DNA of 64,000 nucleotides from Psychrobacter sp. JCM 18901 (GTDB lineage Bacteria > Pseudomonadota > Gammaproteobacteria > Pseudomonadales > Moraxellaceae). Shown here one piece after another: positions 31,203 to 42,630 of this stretch (within the stretch, counting starts at the first letter, position 1; each line of letters opens with the position of its first letter). Location of the stretch: positions 62,001 through 126,000 of the forward strand of contig NZ_BAWH01000005.1 of NCBI RefSeq assembly GCF_000586435.1, read 5' to 3'. The notes below the pieces were generated by a model. The model was not told where the DNA came from. It saw only the letters and a list, made by a program, of their open reading frames with translations, and did no database searches. The position numbers and the translations under genes were made by a program.

Positions 31203-34200
31203 ATGAAAACAATAACCCTCCCCTATTGGGGTCAAATTATTGGCCTAGTCAGTAAGGCCAACAGCACCCAAGCGGCAACTCAAAAGACAAGCAAGCAAGA
31301 TGGGCGCAGTCTTTTTATTACTCGCCAGCAGCGAGCATCTGCTACGGTCTTATACGTCCTTGATCAACAAGGTGAGCAATTCAGCTTATCGACAACTGCA
31401 CTGCCTTGTGCGATGCAAGCCATCATCAAAATAGATGACAGTACGGTGGTAATGATTGGTGACGATGGTCATCTTTACCAAACGGATTGGCAAGCCAAGA
31501 AAGTTAAGAAGACCAGTGCTACATCCTTGCTTGATGCACCTGAAGATAACAACAGTGCTATAGGCCGTGCCGTAGCCATGGCGCCGCTACAAGATGCGTT
31601 GGCTATTCTATACCCCAAACACCTCGTGGTATGGCCTTATCAAAATAGTCAAGCCAGCAGTACTGTCATCATTGAGCCTTATTCGTCTTCTATAGCAGCA
31701 TCAAGTAAAGAATCCGCATTAACAGCGCTAGCAACGTCAAGTGATGGCTCGTGGTTAGTCGTAGCAGATAAAACGGGAGAGGTTAGTAGCTATCAATGGA
31801 CCTCAGATGGCGTTCAGCTCAATCTAAGTAGTCGCAAACAGCTCCACCAAGGTAAAGTAAACGCGCTTTGTTTTGAGCCAGTCGGCCAGTACTTCTTCTC
31901 AGCAGGCGCAGATAAGTGCTTGTACCGTACTCATGTCCAAGGCGATCTGCATCCTGTTGATAGAACTAAGTCTAGCCAACACAGCGAAATGATCACGGCG
32001 CTTTGTGTCTCAGACACACGGCTCTTCACTGCCGCCGATGACAAGAGCGTCAAATCATGGGCATTTGATAAAGGTCAGCCAAACAGCTGTAAAGAGGATC
32101 TAACCAAGGCTCGACAGATCGTTTTATCTTCTTACGCTGAACAACCAGCGCTCATCGTAGTCAGTGCCGATCAGAGCCTACGTTTCATACCTATTGACCA
32201 TACTAAAAGTACGTCACAGAATAGTACGGCACAAAACAGTAAGTTGCTCCCAGTCACTTATATCATCAAAGACGGCTATCAGAGAATCAGCCAGTTACTG
32301 ACAGATACGTCAAATAATAATGATGTGTCGTTTAAAGAAGGATTGGCGCTGCTACAGGCGCAAGCAGATAACCAAACGTTAGAGCTGGTTAAAAAAATTA
32401 CTTGCTGATAGCGACACGCTCACGGCCAATCAAGCATTGCAATTGGTACAGTGGGTTGCGACTACTAATCTTGATAAAACTGCACAGATTTTAGAGCAGC
32501 AACTAAGCTCGGCGCACAGTGCAAAAGTACGCCTTGCTGCTTTTCATGCCTTGGCCGATCGCGCAAATACGGCGAAGCGCCCGCTGCATTATCTAGAAGA
32601 AGCCTTTAAAAACCGTTACTACGAAGAGGTGGTGGCTTCTGCGTTACAAGGTTACCTAAAGGTCGCGATGAAGGATGCCACAAGCCAGCGCCGCATCTTG
32701 CCTATTTTAAGAGACGCGTTGTCACACAGTTTTGCAAATATTCGTAAGCAAGCATTGGCCTCGCTTGAGACACTATTGCCTGACAACAGCCCTCAAGCAG
32801 ATTTGATGGCATTAGACTGCAATCAGTCAGACATTGTCCAATCAGGACTGATTCGTCTGTATCAGCGCGGTATGCTAAACCATCTTGAAGTCTCGCGTCA
32901 GTTGATGCTGCTACAGAATCATCGTAATACAGAGATTAGGCAAACAGCGTTTTACGTCTCATTGTTGTCTCAGCCTAAGTTGATAGAGGCATTGAAACAG
33001 CAAGGTGACACGCAAACATTACGTACCCTGACTGATTTTGATGACTTTCGCTTACTGCGCGGCACGCTACTAGATAACGCTAGTAGTACAGCGGCGAATA
33101 ATAATAATGTTAAACAATCCGATGAGGCGATCCGTTTAACCTTATCTACGCAAGATTTTATCTCGCAAGCAGATAGTACTCAAGCATCTAAGAGTAAGGC
33201 TAAAACGGCAAAATCCAAGAAGCCAGCTACTGAATCTATAAAGCTAAGCAATGACACGTTAGAACCCTTATTACAAAGCTTAAGCAATAGTCACGAAGAT
33301 ATCAGTTTCCGAGCGGCGTATGCGCTGGCTTGCCTACAAGACAAACGAGCGTTTGGCACCCTGATTAGCCTAATGAGCCATGAAGACAGTGCCATCATCC
33401 GTGCTGGTGTCGCCACAGCGCTTGGTCATTTAAATATAGAAGACGCCAAAGCAGTCCTACCGACATTACTAGATGATAAGGACGCTGGCGTGCGCCAAGT
33501 CGCCATGCAAGCCTATGGCAAGTTAGCAGACAATGCATTGTCTTGGGCAGCGACAGGTTTTGCTTCTAAACATCAAGACATTCACGAGCAGTCTTTAGCA
33601 CTGTTTTTAAAGCATGTCGCACCGGATAGCGCAAATAGTGGTGATAGCAGTGATAAAAGTATTCAGATGTCATTAGAGATGACAGACATACTGCTACAGG
33701 CATTGAATAACCCTTTTACCAGTATTCGGTTAGAAGTGGTTAAAGTTCTATTAAACCGCCAATTTAAGCAGTCATCTGACAGCGCCATCGTTGACATCAT
33801 TGAGCTATTGCAGCAAAGCCTCTTTGAAGATGTGCATCAAGTGGCGATAGAAGAATGGCAACGACTGCTGCTAGCGATGAACTCGAAGCATAAAACAAAT
33901 AAAGCCAATAACACTGAAGAAACGAATCACCAAAAGACCAATCAAGCTGTCCTGACCCTGTTCTTTGCGGATACGTTTGCCGCTATCCGTAAGCAAGCCT
34001 TTGACATCGCATTGAAACAGAGCAAACACTTAGGGTTTGCTGACGTCATGTTAAATGCACTTGCCAGCTTATGCGGACACTAAGCAACTGGCCCTTACGA
34101 CAGTGCAAGCCAGAGCCAATACGACTCAGCTGACACAACTGACGCCAGCTCTAGTGGCCATGTTCGCTGATGACAGTATTGAGCTACGTAAACAAGCTTT

Positions 34201-37200
34201 GACGGTCGCTTTGGCGCTGACAGACTTACAGCCTACTATTTTAGCGGATTACAGTAGCCTAGATGATAGTAGCACCGATGATCAACCTAATCATCACGAA
34301 GCATTGATTACCGCGGCCTCAACAGTCCTTATCCTGATATTCAGCTAACAGTCGCTCAACTGCTGGCCAGCCAATCACGCTTATACACTGACGAAGAACA
34401 GGCAAAGCGAAGTGATGAGCAAGCGTACCAAGTCTTTAAGCATTACTTAGATCTACCAATACCCTCTCAGGACAAAAAAAGTGAAACATATACTCAGTGG
34501 TACAGTCATGTAGGCCAAGCATTATTTGGTTTATCAAAGCTAGCTTATCCCTCAACATACAACGCGCTTAACTGGTACGATAAATATTTACACCACCCTG
34601 ACGCCGATTTTAAATCACTTGCTCCAACACTCACGCTCATGGTGACTGTAAACGATATTGATCTGCTGCTCAAATGGCAAAAAGATGAGAGCCCCATTAT
34701 TTGCCATTGTGCCAATTTTGGTTTGGCTATCCTAGGTGATACGCGTGGGCAGGCTTTGTTGACTCATGATATTTATGGCAATATCGACAATAGCAATCTG
34801 GTAGCATCAAAAATGCCTGTTTATTGGCTTCAAGCGCAGCACGGTTTAGGTATTACACATGCACGACAATTACAGCCTTTGTTTGAGTCAGAGTCCTATG
34901 CAGTAGCAGCCAGACTGTTATTGATATTTAATGATTTACAGAATGGCTTGCAAGGTGGCAGGCAAGCTCCTGAAAAGACCGCTACCAGCACTGTCAGGCC
35001 CAATCGACTGATAGAAACATTAAGCTTTGCTGATAATGACACGGCAGTAGTCTACGCCAATATACTCGCTCGTTACCCGAATGACGTACAACAACGCAAT
35101 AACCAGCAAGCACTATCGTCAACGTGGCAGTACCTAAGTGATTATTTGTCACGTCAATTAGGCAGTATTTTATCTTCTCACTCTGAAGTCATTACGATGA
35201 TGATAGATGCCATGCCAAACACGGTATATAAAGGTGGTGTTAAAGGACAGTCGCATAATACGGCCTCTATCCGAACAAGTATTCTGACAACCGTCAGTAC
35301 CGAAAACTTACAACAGCTCGCCAACCTCAGTCGCCATCAGCAACCATTGGTACGCGCCCAAACCATTAGTGTCATTTGCCACTTATCTGAATTACTCGCT
35401 CATGATTATTATGACGATGAGGACGATGTTTTTGAGACATTACAAAAATGGCAACGCAGTTTACAGGCATTGTTAAGTACTCACCCCGCTACGGCCACCG
35501 TTAATATGGCAGGCAATGCGCAAACAGTCGGTAGCTCTCCTACTGAACAACAAGATAGTCAGGAAGTGCATTATCCATACCAGTCTCTTGCCTTTGGCGC
35601 TTGGATTGGTGTCATACGTGCAGGCGACGATTATTATGCTAATAGCAGCACCACAGACCAAGCCATTCGAGGGCTAATGTGGCTTGCTACTCAACCATCG
35701 CAGCTGAACACTAATAACGATGAGGACTGGCGAGACAGTACCAGTCGCGTGTTGTTACCATTACTCAACCACAGTAGTTTTGACACTCGTGAGTTGGCTT
35801 GGGCATGCTTGTATAAGCTGGACATGCCTGCCAAAAAGCTGGCTGACTATGCAATGAGTACGCCCTACCGTGATATGGTCAAACGCGGCTTGGATCTATT
35901 GCTAAATACCGCAAATAACAATGCCGTACAGCAGCAAAGCAAACCATCGGATACAGCTACTGTCAGTAGTAGCGCTGATCAACAACTCATTGATTTGTTA
36001 AAAACCAATAATCACACCTTAGCAGAAGAGACCTATCAGCTGTTAAAAGGCCGACTAGGCCATCTGCCAGCCAGCTTGCTTGGGCTACAGACTTATTGTC
36101 AGTCGTTACTGCCTCAGATCGTTGCTGAATGGAAACAAGTTATCGTCACGCCCTTTGCAAACAGTCAATCGCCGTCAGTGCAGTGCCAAGAAAAGCTGAC
36201 GTTTTTGCTGCATGCTGTGAAGAGTGATGATTGGAATGCAAAATATCAAGCACTGAGTCAACTGATCGAGTTTCATGACGTACTCTTTGCGGACAGCACG
36301 CTATTTGATAGCTTGTTTGATTTTGCTGAAGACGCTCAGTCCAGTAATGAGAGATATCGTAGCTGGAAATTACTTACTGAGGCACTCACGTCGTACCAAT
36401 TCATCAATAAGAACACTTTAGAAGGTCAGTTAAAGAGTAGCTTTGATATTGCGACTGCTGAACAAGTTGCTAATGAAGCGCACTTACGATTATTAGCCTT
36501 ACTTGACGATCCCCATATCAACAAACCCAAACAAGTTATCTACTCAGATATCGCTGACCTACGTAACACGAATCTCGTGGCGCCATTACTACAGCGTTTA
36601 GAAAGTCTGTTTGAGCACACGCCGCAAAAAAATAAAGAAGAGCGTAAATATTTATTTGATACCTTAGTAAAAATCAGTGGTTACGATCAAAAAAATTGAG
36701 GATTATTTGGACGAGCGTGAAGACACGCGCTGGTTACAACGTCAGCATCCTAGAGACTCGCAAGTCTTGTTATCACTGTTTACTACGCTTATGAATCATA
36801 GTGATTATGCGCTTGCCGCACAGCTATTACCGTCACTAACATGGGTACAATCGGGCGACAGCGATTTATCCTCGCGCATTGATACCGCTTTAGCGCTAGC
36901 CTACGAGCAGATGCCAGCTAACTATACCTTTAAATTGGTAGAGGCACTGGCATATCGAGCCAAAAGACGACATAGCAGCATTACCTCATTACAAAACGCC
37001 CTGCGTAATAAAGACGCTGATGTGCAATTTGCCGCGGCTGAAGGACTCGCTAAATGCGGTCATGCTGATGGGGTCAATATCTTGATGGCCACGATCGATT
37101 ATAACCCTGATGCGGAGTTCCGCAGCTGCAGTGTGTTAGCCATTGGCGAGCTACTAGGCAGCAATAACAATCAAAATGCTGACTCGCCTAATGCTAGCTC

Positions 37201-38866
37201 GCCTGTGGACAACGCTGATAAAAACTTACAGGTTCATACCTTATACAAAGCCTATGATAAGTTAATCAAACTGGCTGAAGGTGACGAGCATTACCTGCAA
37301 GACGTGGCCAGTGAAGCCTTAGGCCGCCTTGCACAAGGTGGTGACTTTGAGCATAGTCCGCATATTTTTGAGCTATTAAAATCGCACTTGTCAGACCCCG
37401 CAGTCCATTTCACCAATCCCGGCATTGTCCATTGGTTAAATGGACTGCGCTGGCTCAACACAACGCCTGCTTGGGAAGCAATACGCCACTATATACGCAT
37501 TCATCTTGATAAAGCCATATTTTTCCGTCCACAAAGGCATGCGGTATGGCTACTACAGATGAATGATAGCGATGCCAATCAAGCATTAATGTTAGATATC
37601 TTAAAGACAAGCAACCTAGATCGTGATGTGCTTATGGTGGCTTACAATGCAGCGCAAAAAACTTGGGGCAGTCTTGCAGCGCAGATTTATCCTTATGATT
37701 GGGCAACCATACAAAGCCATAACAATGACTTTGTAGAAGCGACTGAGCGTTTGAGTCTAAAACGTATCATCGGTCATAGCAGCATCGATGAGCTAGCCAC
37801 ATTCATCACACAGCATGGCGCGCACTTACCAGCCGATACTTTGACGGCTCTACAAAATGCCATTATGGCCAAGCAAGACATGCCAGCATCACAGCTTACC
37901 GCGTTGATTACCAGTAGTAACACACTGACTCAGCATATTGGACTGTCTTATCTGACCCAGTATCCAACTAACTATCTAGACAAAGAAATGGTTGCGACGT
38001 TGCAGCAGCGTTTTGACAGCGCAAGCGAGCAATGGTATACGCTTATCGACACCATCAACCGCAGTCCGACTACTATCAGCAACAACCAGTGGATCGAGAT
38101 GGTTGAACAAGTGGGTAGCACCATCAAACAGCTGGTTTGGCTAATCATGCGTCATGTGTCCATTACCATTGCCAAAGGTGCTGTCGATAAAGCGGCTACT
38201 AAGCAGATCGTGGCAATGCTTGATTGGCTCAATGATGCTCGTCAACCATTGACCATCACCTCCATTCCACTGCTCTCTACGACCGTCAGTGATTGGTGGC
38301 AGCAAGCGCTGTTGGCACTACTGGCTAGACCTGTCGCTGACGATAAAGTGCTATCAAGTATCTTGCCAACGTTGAATGTTGTCTCGACAGCAACTCAATC
38401 GCAGCTCACTTACGACAACCAAGCCTTGCTAGGAACTGTGATTGCTCGTATTGAACAAAGCGGTACATCTACCCAAAAATCCATAATAACTGTAGTCAGA
38501 AATGCGCTGAAAAACAATGCGCTAAAACATACGGGCTCGTCTACCGAGATACCAATCAATCAGCAGCTACTACAGTGGATCAAAGCAAAAGACGCTGACG
38601 CACTTTATTATTGTGCAAGTAATGACAACATGGAGATGACGGTTCGTATCCGTGCTATCGAAGCGCTTGGGCAGCTATATAACCCAAATATTGAACAATG
38701 GCTGACGACGCTCATGACACATGAAAACTCAGACATTCAGAAGCTTGCTTATAAAGTACTACGCCGCTGGCAACGTGCCATGATACGAGCACAGCAAAAG
38801 CGTCCGTTGGCATATAGTCAGGACAGCAGTCAAAAAAGCAATCAGGGTGAAGGAGACAGTCAATGA
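31203..38866 (+). CDS. Giant WD40 plus HEAT-repeat protein (retron operon gene 2; frame interrupted)
   Basis: About 2554 codons, the largest gene here. Residues about 170-325 are a WD40-like beta-propeller (ALTALATSSDGSWLVVADK, VNALCFEPVGQYFFSAGADK, MITALCVSDTRLFTAADDK). From about 400 to the end are HEAT repeats, for example AAYALACLQDKRAFGTLIS with ALGHLNIEDAKAVLPTLL, and AAEGLAKCGHADGVNILM. Frames join near 32393 (run of seven A), 34080, 34330 and 36690, each resuming the same protein. The stop overlaps the next start (ATGA). No enzymatic motif seen, so it is likely a scaffold or sensor. The ORF ends in a Lys/Gln/Ser-rich tail. Sizes this large are rare among bacterial defence proteins. 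Confidence 0.8.
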
Positions 38867-41093
38867 CTATAGACAATCAATTAGACCAAGCATCAGAAAC
38901 AGAGTCAGAAATAGTAGCAAACACTGATGGCCTGATGATGCAGTTAGACTACGCCGCACCTAGCCAAATCAGTCAAGTTAACGAATCGTCAGACTCACTG
39001 TCGGAGGCGCAAACAAGCGAACACACTCAGCATGTGGCACTATTTGCTCAGCTGAATCGATCGGAGGTTAACTTCCACGGTAAGGTCAAGTCTCCCCTTG
39101 TCTTTCGTGACAGTTTGCTAGCCTTATTTGATGTGGTCAGTAGTGATTATCGCTATGTGCCAAAAGACCGCTCAGCGTACATGGTATTTATGCAGATGCG
39201 CCGTGCCAGCAGCAATAAAAACCTGTTTACTGCGCAGCGTGATTATTTCACGTGGCTATTCAATAACGACCCACTGGCTTTTTGTATTTTGGACCCGATT
39301 ATTCAGGTGCATGAGCAAGGTGTCAGCTTTGAGGTGTTTAGCCGTGATGAAGCTGCTATGCCCAACTGACATTGACCAATGAAATTTTTGAGCAAAGTGC
39401 CGAAGCTACCCTTGGTACCACCAGTATTGATTACAGTACGGCTTTGTTTAACGGTATTGAGAAAATACGAGATCATAAACAAACGATATTAGACATTGGT
39501 CATGAAGCGGTCGGCTTACAGTTACTCGAAGCCAAACCAGAAACAGCTGAAGCAGATACTGATAGTACAGTAACCAAGCCCACCGTAAAAAAACAGATCA
39601 TAGAAAAGCGCATCAACGTGCCAAAAAGCTGGATCAGAGCGCTGCTACAAGTACAGTCTGCAGGTCAATTACCACAAGACACCATCCATCTCGATCCAAT
39701 CGCATTGTATAACGTGCTATTTGAGCTGCGTATGCATGCTGATATCAAAGGCAAACGCCGTGGATTATTAATTGAGCTTAGACCCCAGCAGCTGCCAGTG
39801 ATTATATTAGAGCCATTTGATATTACTGTCACAAGCCAAATCAGCCAACAGCAAAAACCCTATCCAGGTCAACAAGCAAAGCTCATTCGCTTATGGGGTC
39901 GCCGTCGTCTCAGCCTATTAAAACGTCTGTTGCCGCATACTGACAGCGTTTCGGTATCGATACTGGGGCAAGGCATGCCAAGCTATTGGACACTAAAAGG
40001 CAAAGGCTTTCATTTTACCTTTGCTATGACAGGCTTTAGCCAAGCCAACTGGTCACAGTCGTTGAATTTTGATTTATTGCTACCCAAACGCCCATTGCAT
40101 AATACATTGACTGCTAGTGAAGAAAACCTTTCAGACAGCCATAACGATAGCAACGATGACGCTAATGGCTTGTCTGTATTAATCAAAACACTGGCGAGCA
40201 CCCCTAGCACTTTAGACGATTTGGTAAAGTCGCTATCAGCAGATGCTTCATTAACGTCTGTGCCTGTTTCTCACTCACAAGTACAGCAGTGGTTACTGTC
40301 AGGTACTCAGCAAGGCTTAATTCGCTATGAGATGGCGACGCAGCTGTATCACTACAGACCTTTGAGCCAAGTGCCGCTTGATATGGCACAGTTCGCTTAT
40401 CACAATGAAGCAGAAAAGCAGGCTTTTGATTTGATTGGCCGTACAGATGCTGTGCAGAAATTCACAGTTGAGACTGTCGCTGTCAAAGGTATTACTATTC
40501 GTGCAGATATTCATGTCGAAGAAGACAGACGTACTTATCACAGCCAGCTGCAATTAGGCGATGAAGGGCTAGTTACCAAGGCGGAATGTAGCTGTCCGCA
40601 GTACTTGCAACATCGTCTCACTCATGGCGTGTGCGCGCATCTTATTGTGCTACGACTTAGATATAATCAATACGACCCAAATAACACGGGCAATGACAGT
40701 TGGCATGACACTCGTGTCTTGAGTAAACGCGTACCGAGTAAGCGCTTACATCAACCTAAGAACAAACAAGAAAGCGTACAAGTAGCATCCAATAGCTCGT
40801 TGATGACATTACCTTCTGCACCAACGCTTGATTTAACGGCCTTATCCCAACCAGCTGCTCAGATACACGCGACTACAAGCGATAAGACACAAGCGTTAAC
40901 CGCACAAGAGACCGCTATTGCTTATGTTTACATCACCATCGCCCATAAGAAGATTACCATTGAACAAACAATAGGTGACAAGGATACGCGCCAGCAGCTG
41001 GTGTTCAATCAGCCTGCCCAAGCCAAAGCCGCTTTTTTACAACATATTGCCAGATTTGAAGCCAAAGGCTTTATCGAAAACCAAGGGATGTAA
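38863..41093 (+). CDS. Winged-helix and SWIM zinc-finger protein (retron operon gene 3; frame interrupted)
   Basis: About 743 residues if 38863-39369 and the following frame (first listed start TTG at 39372) are one gene; joining them gives a continuous DEAAM-QLTLTNEIFE at the CCC run near 39362. A winged-helix segment is at about residues 450-505 (LDDLVKSLSADASL to LLSGTQQGLIRYEM). A SWIM zinc finger (C-x-C-x(n)-C-x-H) is at about 574-595: ECSCPQYLQHRLTHGVCAH. From memory, WH-SWIM proteins accompany ARM-repeat proteins in one published retron type (XIII); I could not check this. SWIM fingers bind DNA or protein, so this may be the nucleic-acid-contacting effector. It ends 3 bp before the RT gene. 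Confidence 0.8.
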
Positions 41094-41096
41094 GGT

Positions 41097-42534
41097 ATGA
41101 CCACACACACAGCCAACAATAACGATTACATCAGCCCTGAGCCAGTATCCACTCCTTTTGAGCGTCAGTGGCAGCAACTATGGCAAGATATTGAGCTGGC
41201 AGGCGGACGTTACCAATATGTTCAGCAGCAGCTGGTCAGTCAAGGCTTTATGGTCGAGCGTCAACCTGTCGATAACATGAGCAAAAGAACGGGATCGCTA
41301 TAAAAAGACTTGAAAAAAGAGGCGGCTGAAGAAAAAAAGTCTCAAAAAAAGCTGCTTGGCAAGCATACAAAGCGCATCACATGGTTTATCTTGGTCGTCA
41401 TATATATTGGACGGACGATACCAGTATCGATAAGTGGGACGTAAAAGACGCGGCCAATCGGCTGATTGAAAACAAACTGCCATTGCTGCATAAACATAAT
41501 GAGTTAGCAGAAGCGGTTAACCTTTCCATTCCGCAGTTAAAAGGATTGTGCTATCAAAGAGAAGTTGCCACCAATCTGTCTTATTCGCATTTTACTATTG
41601 CCAAACGCAATGGGACAGCACGTCAAATATGGTCGCCGATACCACGTTTGAAGTTTGTACAACGCTGGATTTTGCATAATATTTTGAATAACTTAACGAC
41701 GCATGGTGCCGCCCATGGCTTTGTACGCGGCAAATCTATCGTGACCAACGCGGCAGTACATAGCAATAGTGAGCTCCTTATTAAGCTTGATGTCAAAGAT
41801 TTCTTCCCTAGCGTGAGCTGGCGCCGTGTCAAAGGCGTATTCCGTCATGCCGGCTACCCAGAGCAAATTGCCACATTACTGGCATTACTCTGTACGGAGT
41901 CGCCTAGGCAAGTGGTACAGCAAGATGGCATCACCTATTATGTGGCATTGGGTGATAGAGCCTTGCCACAAGGCGCACCCACCAGTCCAGCATTAACGAA
42001 CATCGTTTGCTTAAATCTGGATCGCCGCTTGACAGGATTGGCAGAACAATTGGGCCTACGTTATAGCCGTTATGCCGATGACTTGACCTTTAGTGTGCCC
42101 GCTATTGAAGTCACTACACCCAAATCGAAGGCTAAAACAACGATTAAATCCACGACCAGCACTGCAAAAAAACAAGCCGATACGCAGCACAATAAGCTAA
42201 TCGGACAACTGCTCGGCTCAGTCCATAAGATATTACGCGAAGAAGGTTTTGCGTTAAATAACGACAAGACACGTGTGATTCGTAAAGGCAATCAGCAACA
42301 AGTGACAGGCATGGTGGTCAATGGACAAGGCGTACCTAGGGTATCTCGTCAGATCAAAAAATGTTACGAGCAGCCGTTCATAACTTAGAGGCAGGCGGCA
42401 AATTACGCGCGGATGAGACTTTAAATACGTTGTCAGGATATGCCGCTTGGATAGCCTCGGCAGAGCCGGAGCTAGGACATGCTTATCTAGATAGAATTGA
42501 GCGTTTGCAGGTGCAGCAAGAGACATCTGTATAG
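41097..42534 (+). CDS. Retron reverse transcriptase (frame interrupted)
   Basis: About 479 residues. Retron-specific motifs are visible: NAAVH (NAxxH, about residue 217), motif A LIKLDVKDFFPSV (about 227), LPQGAPTSPALTNI (about 291), catalytic YADD in YSRYADDLTF (about 326), and VTGMVVN (about 402). AHGFVRGKSI precedes motif A. Frames join near 41285 (run of A) and 42360. It makes msDNA from the retron RNA. Two oddities: an N-terminal extension of about 150 residues with a Lys/Glu-rich coil, and a Lys/Thr-rich insert after YADD (about residues 340-365). It is the last gene, 3 bp after the SWIM gene. Confidence 0.92.
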
Positions 42535-42556
42535 ATATTTATTTATATTTATAAAA

Positions 42557-42590
42557 ATGAGTATTAGAAAACCCCATTTCTAATACTCAT
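42557..42590. terminator. Bidirectional terminator between RT and UvrA-like gene
   Basis: A perfect 14-bp stem (42557-42570 with 42577-42590), core GTATTAGAAA/TTTCTAATAC, 6-base loop, flanked by A and T runs. It ends the retron operon and, from the other side, the UvrA-like gene, so it is the right edge of the cassette. Confidence 0.8.
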
Positions 42591-42630
42591 ACTTATTTTA
42601 ATGACGCGTACTAATATAAATATATTTCTA

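Noticed and set aside
41097-42534. Group II intron reverse transcriptase
   Set aside because: It has the retron NAxxH and VTG motifs, no maturase domain, and no intron domain V-like structure was seen nearby.
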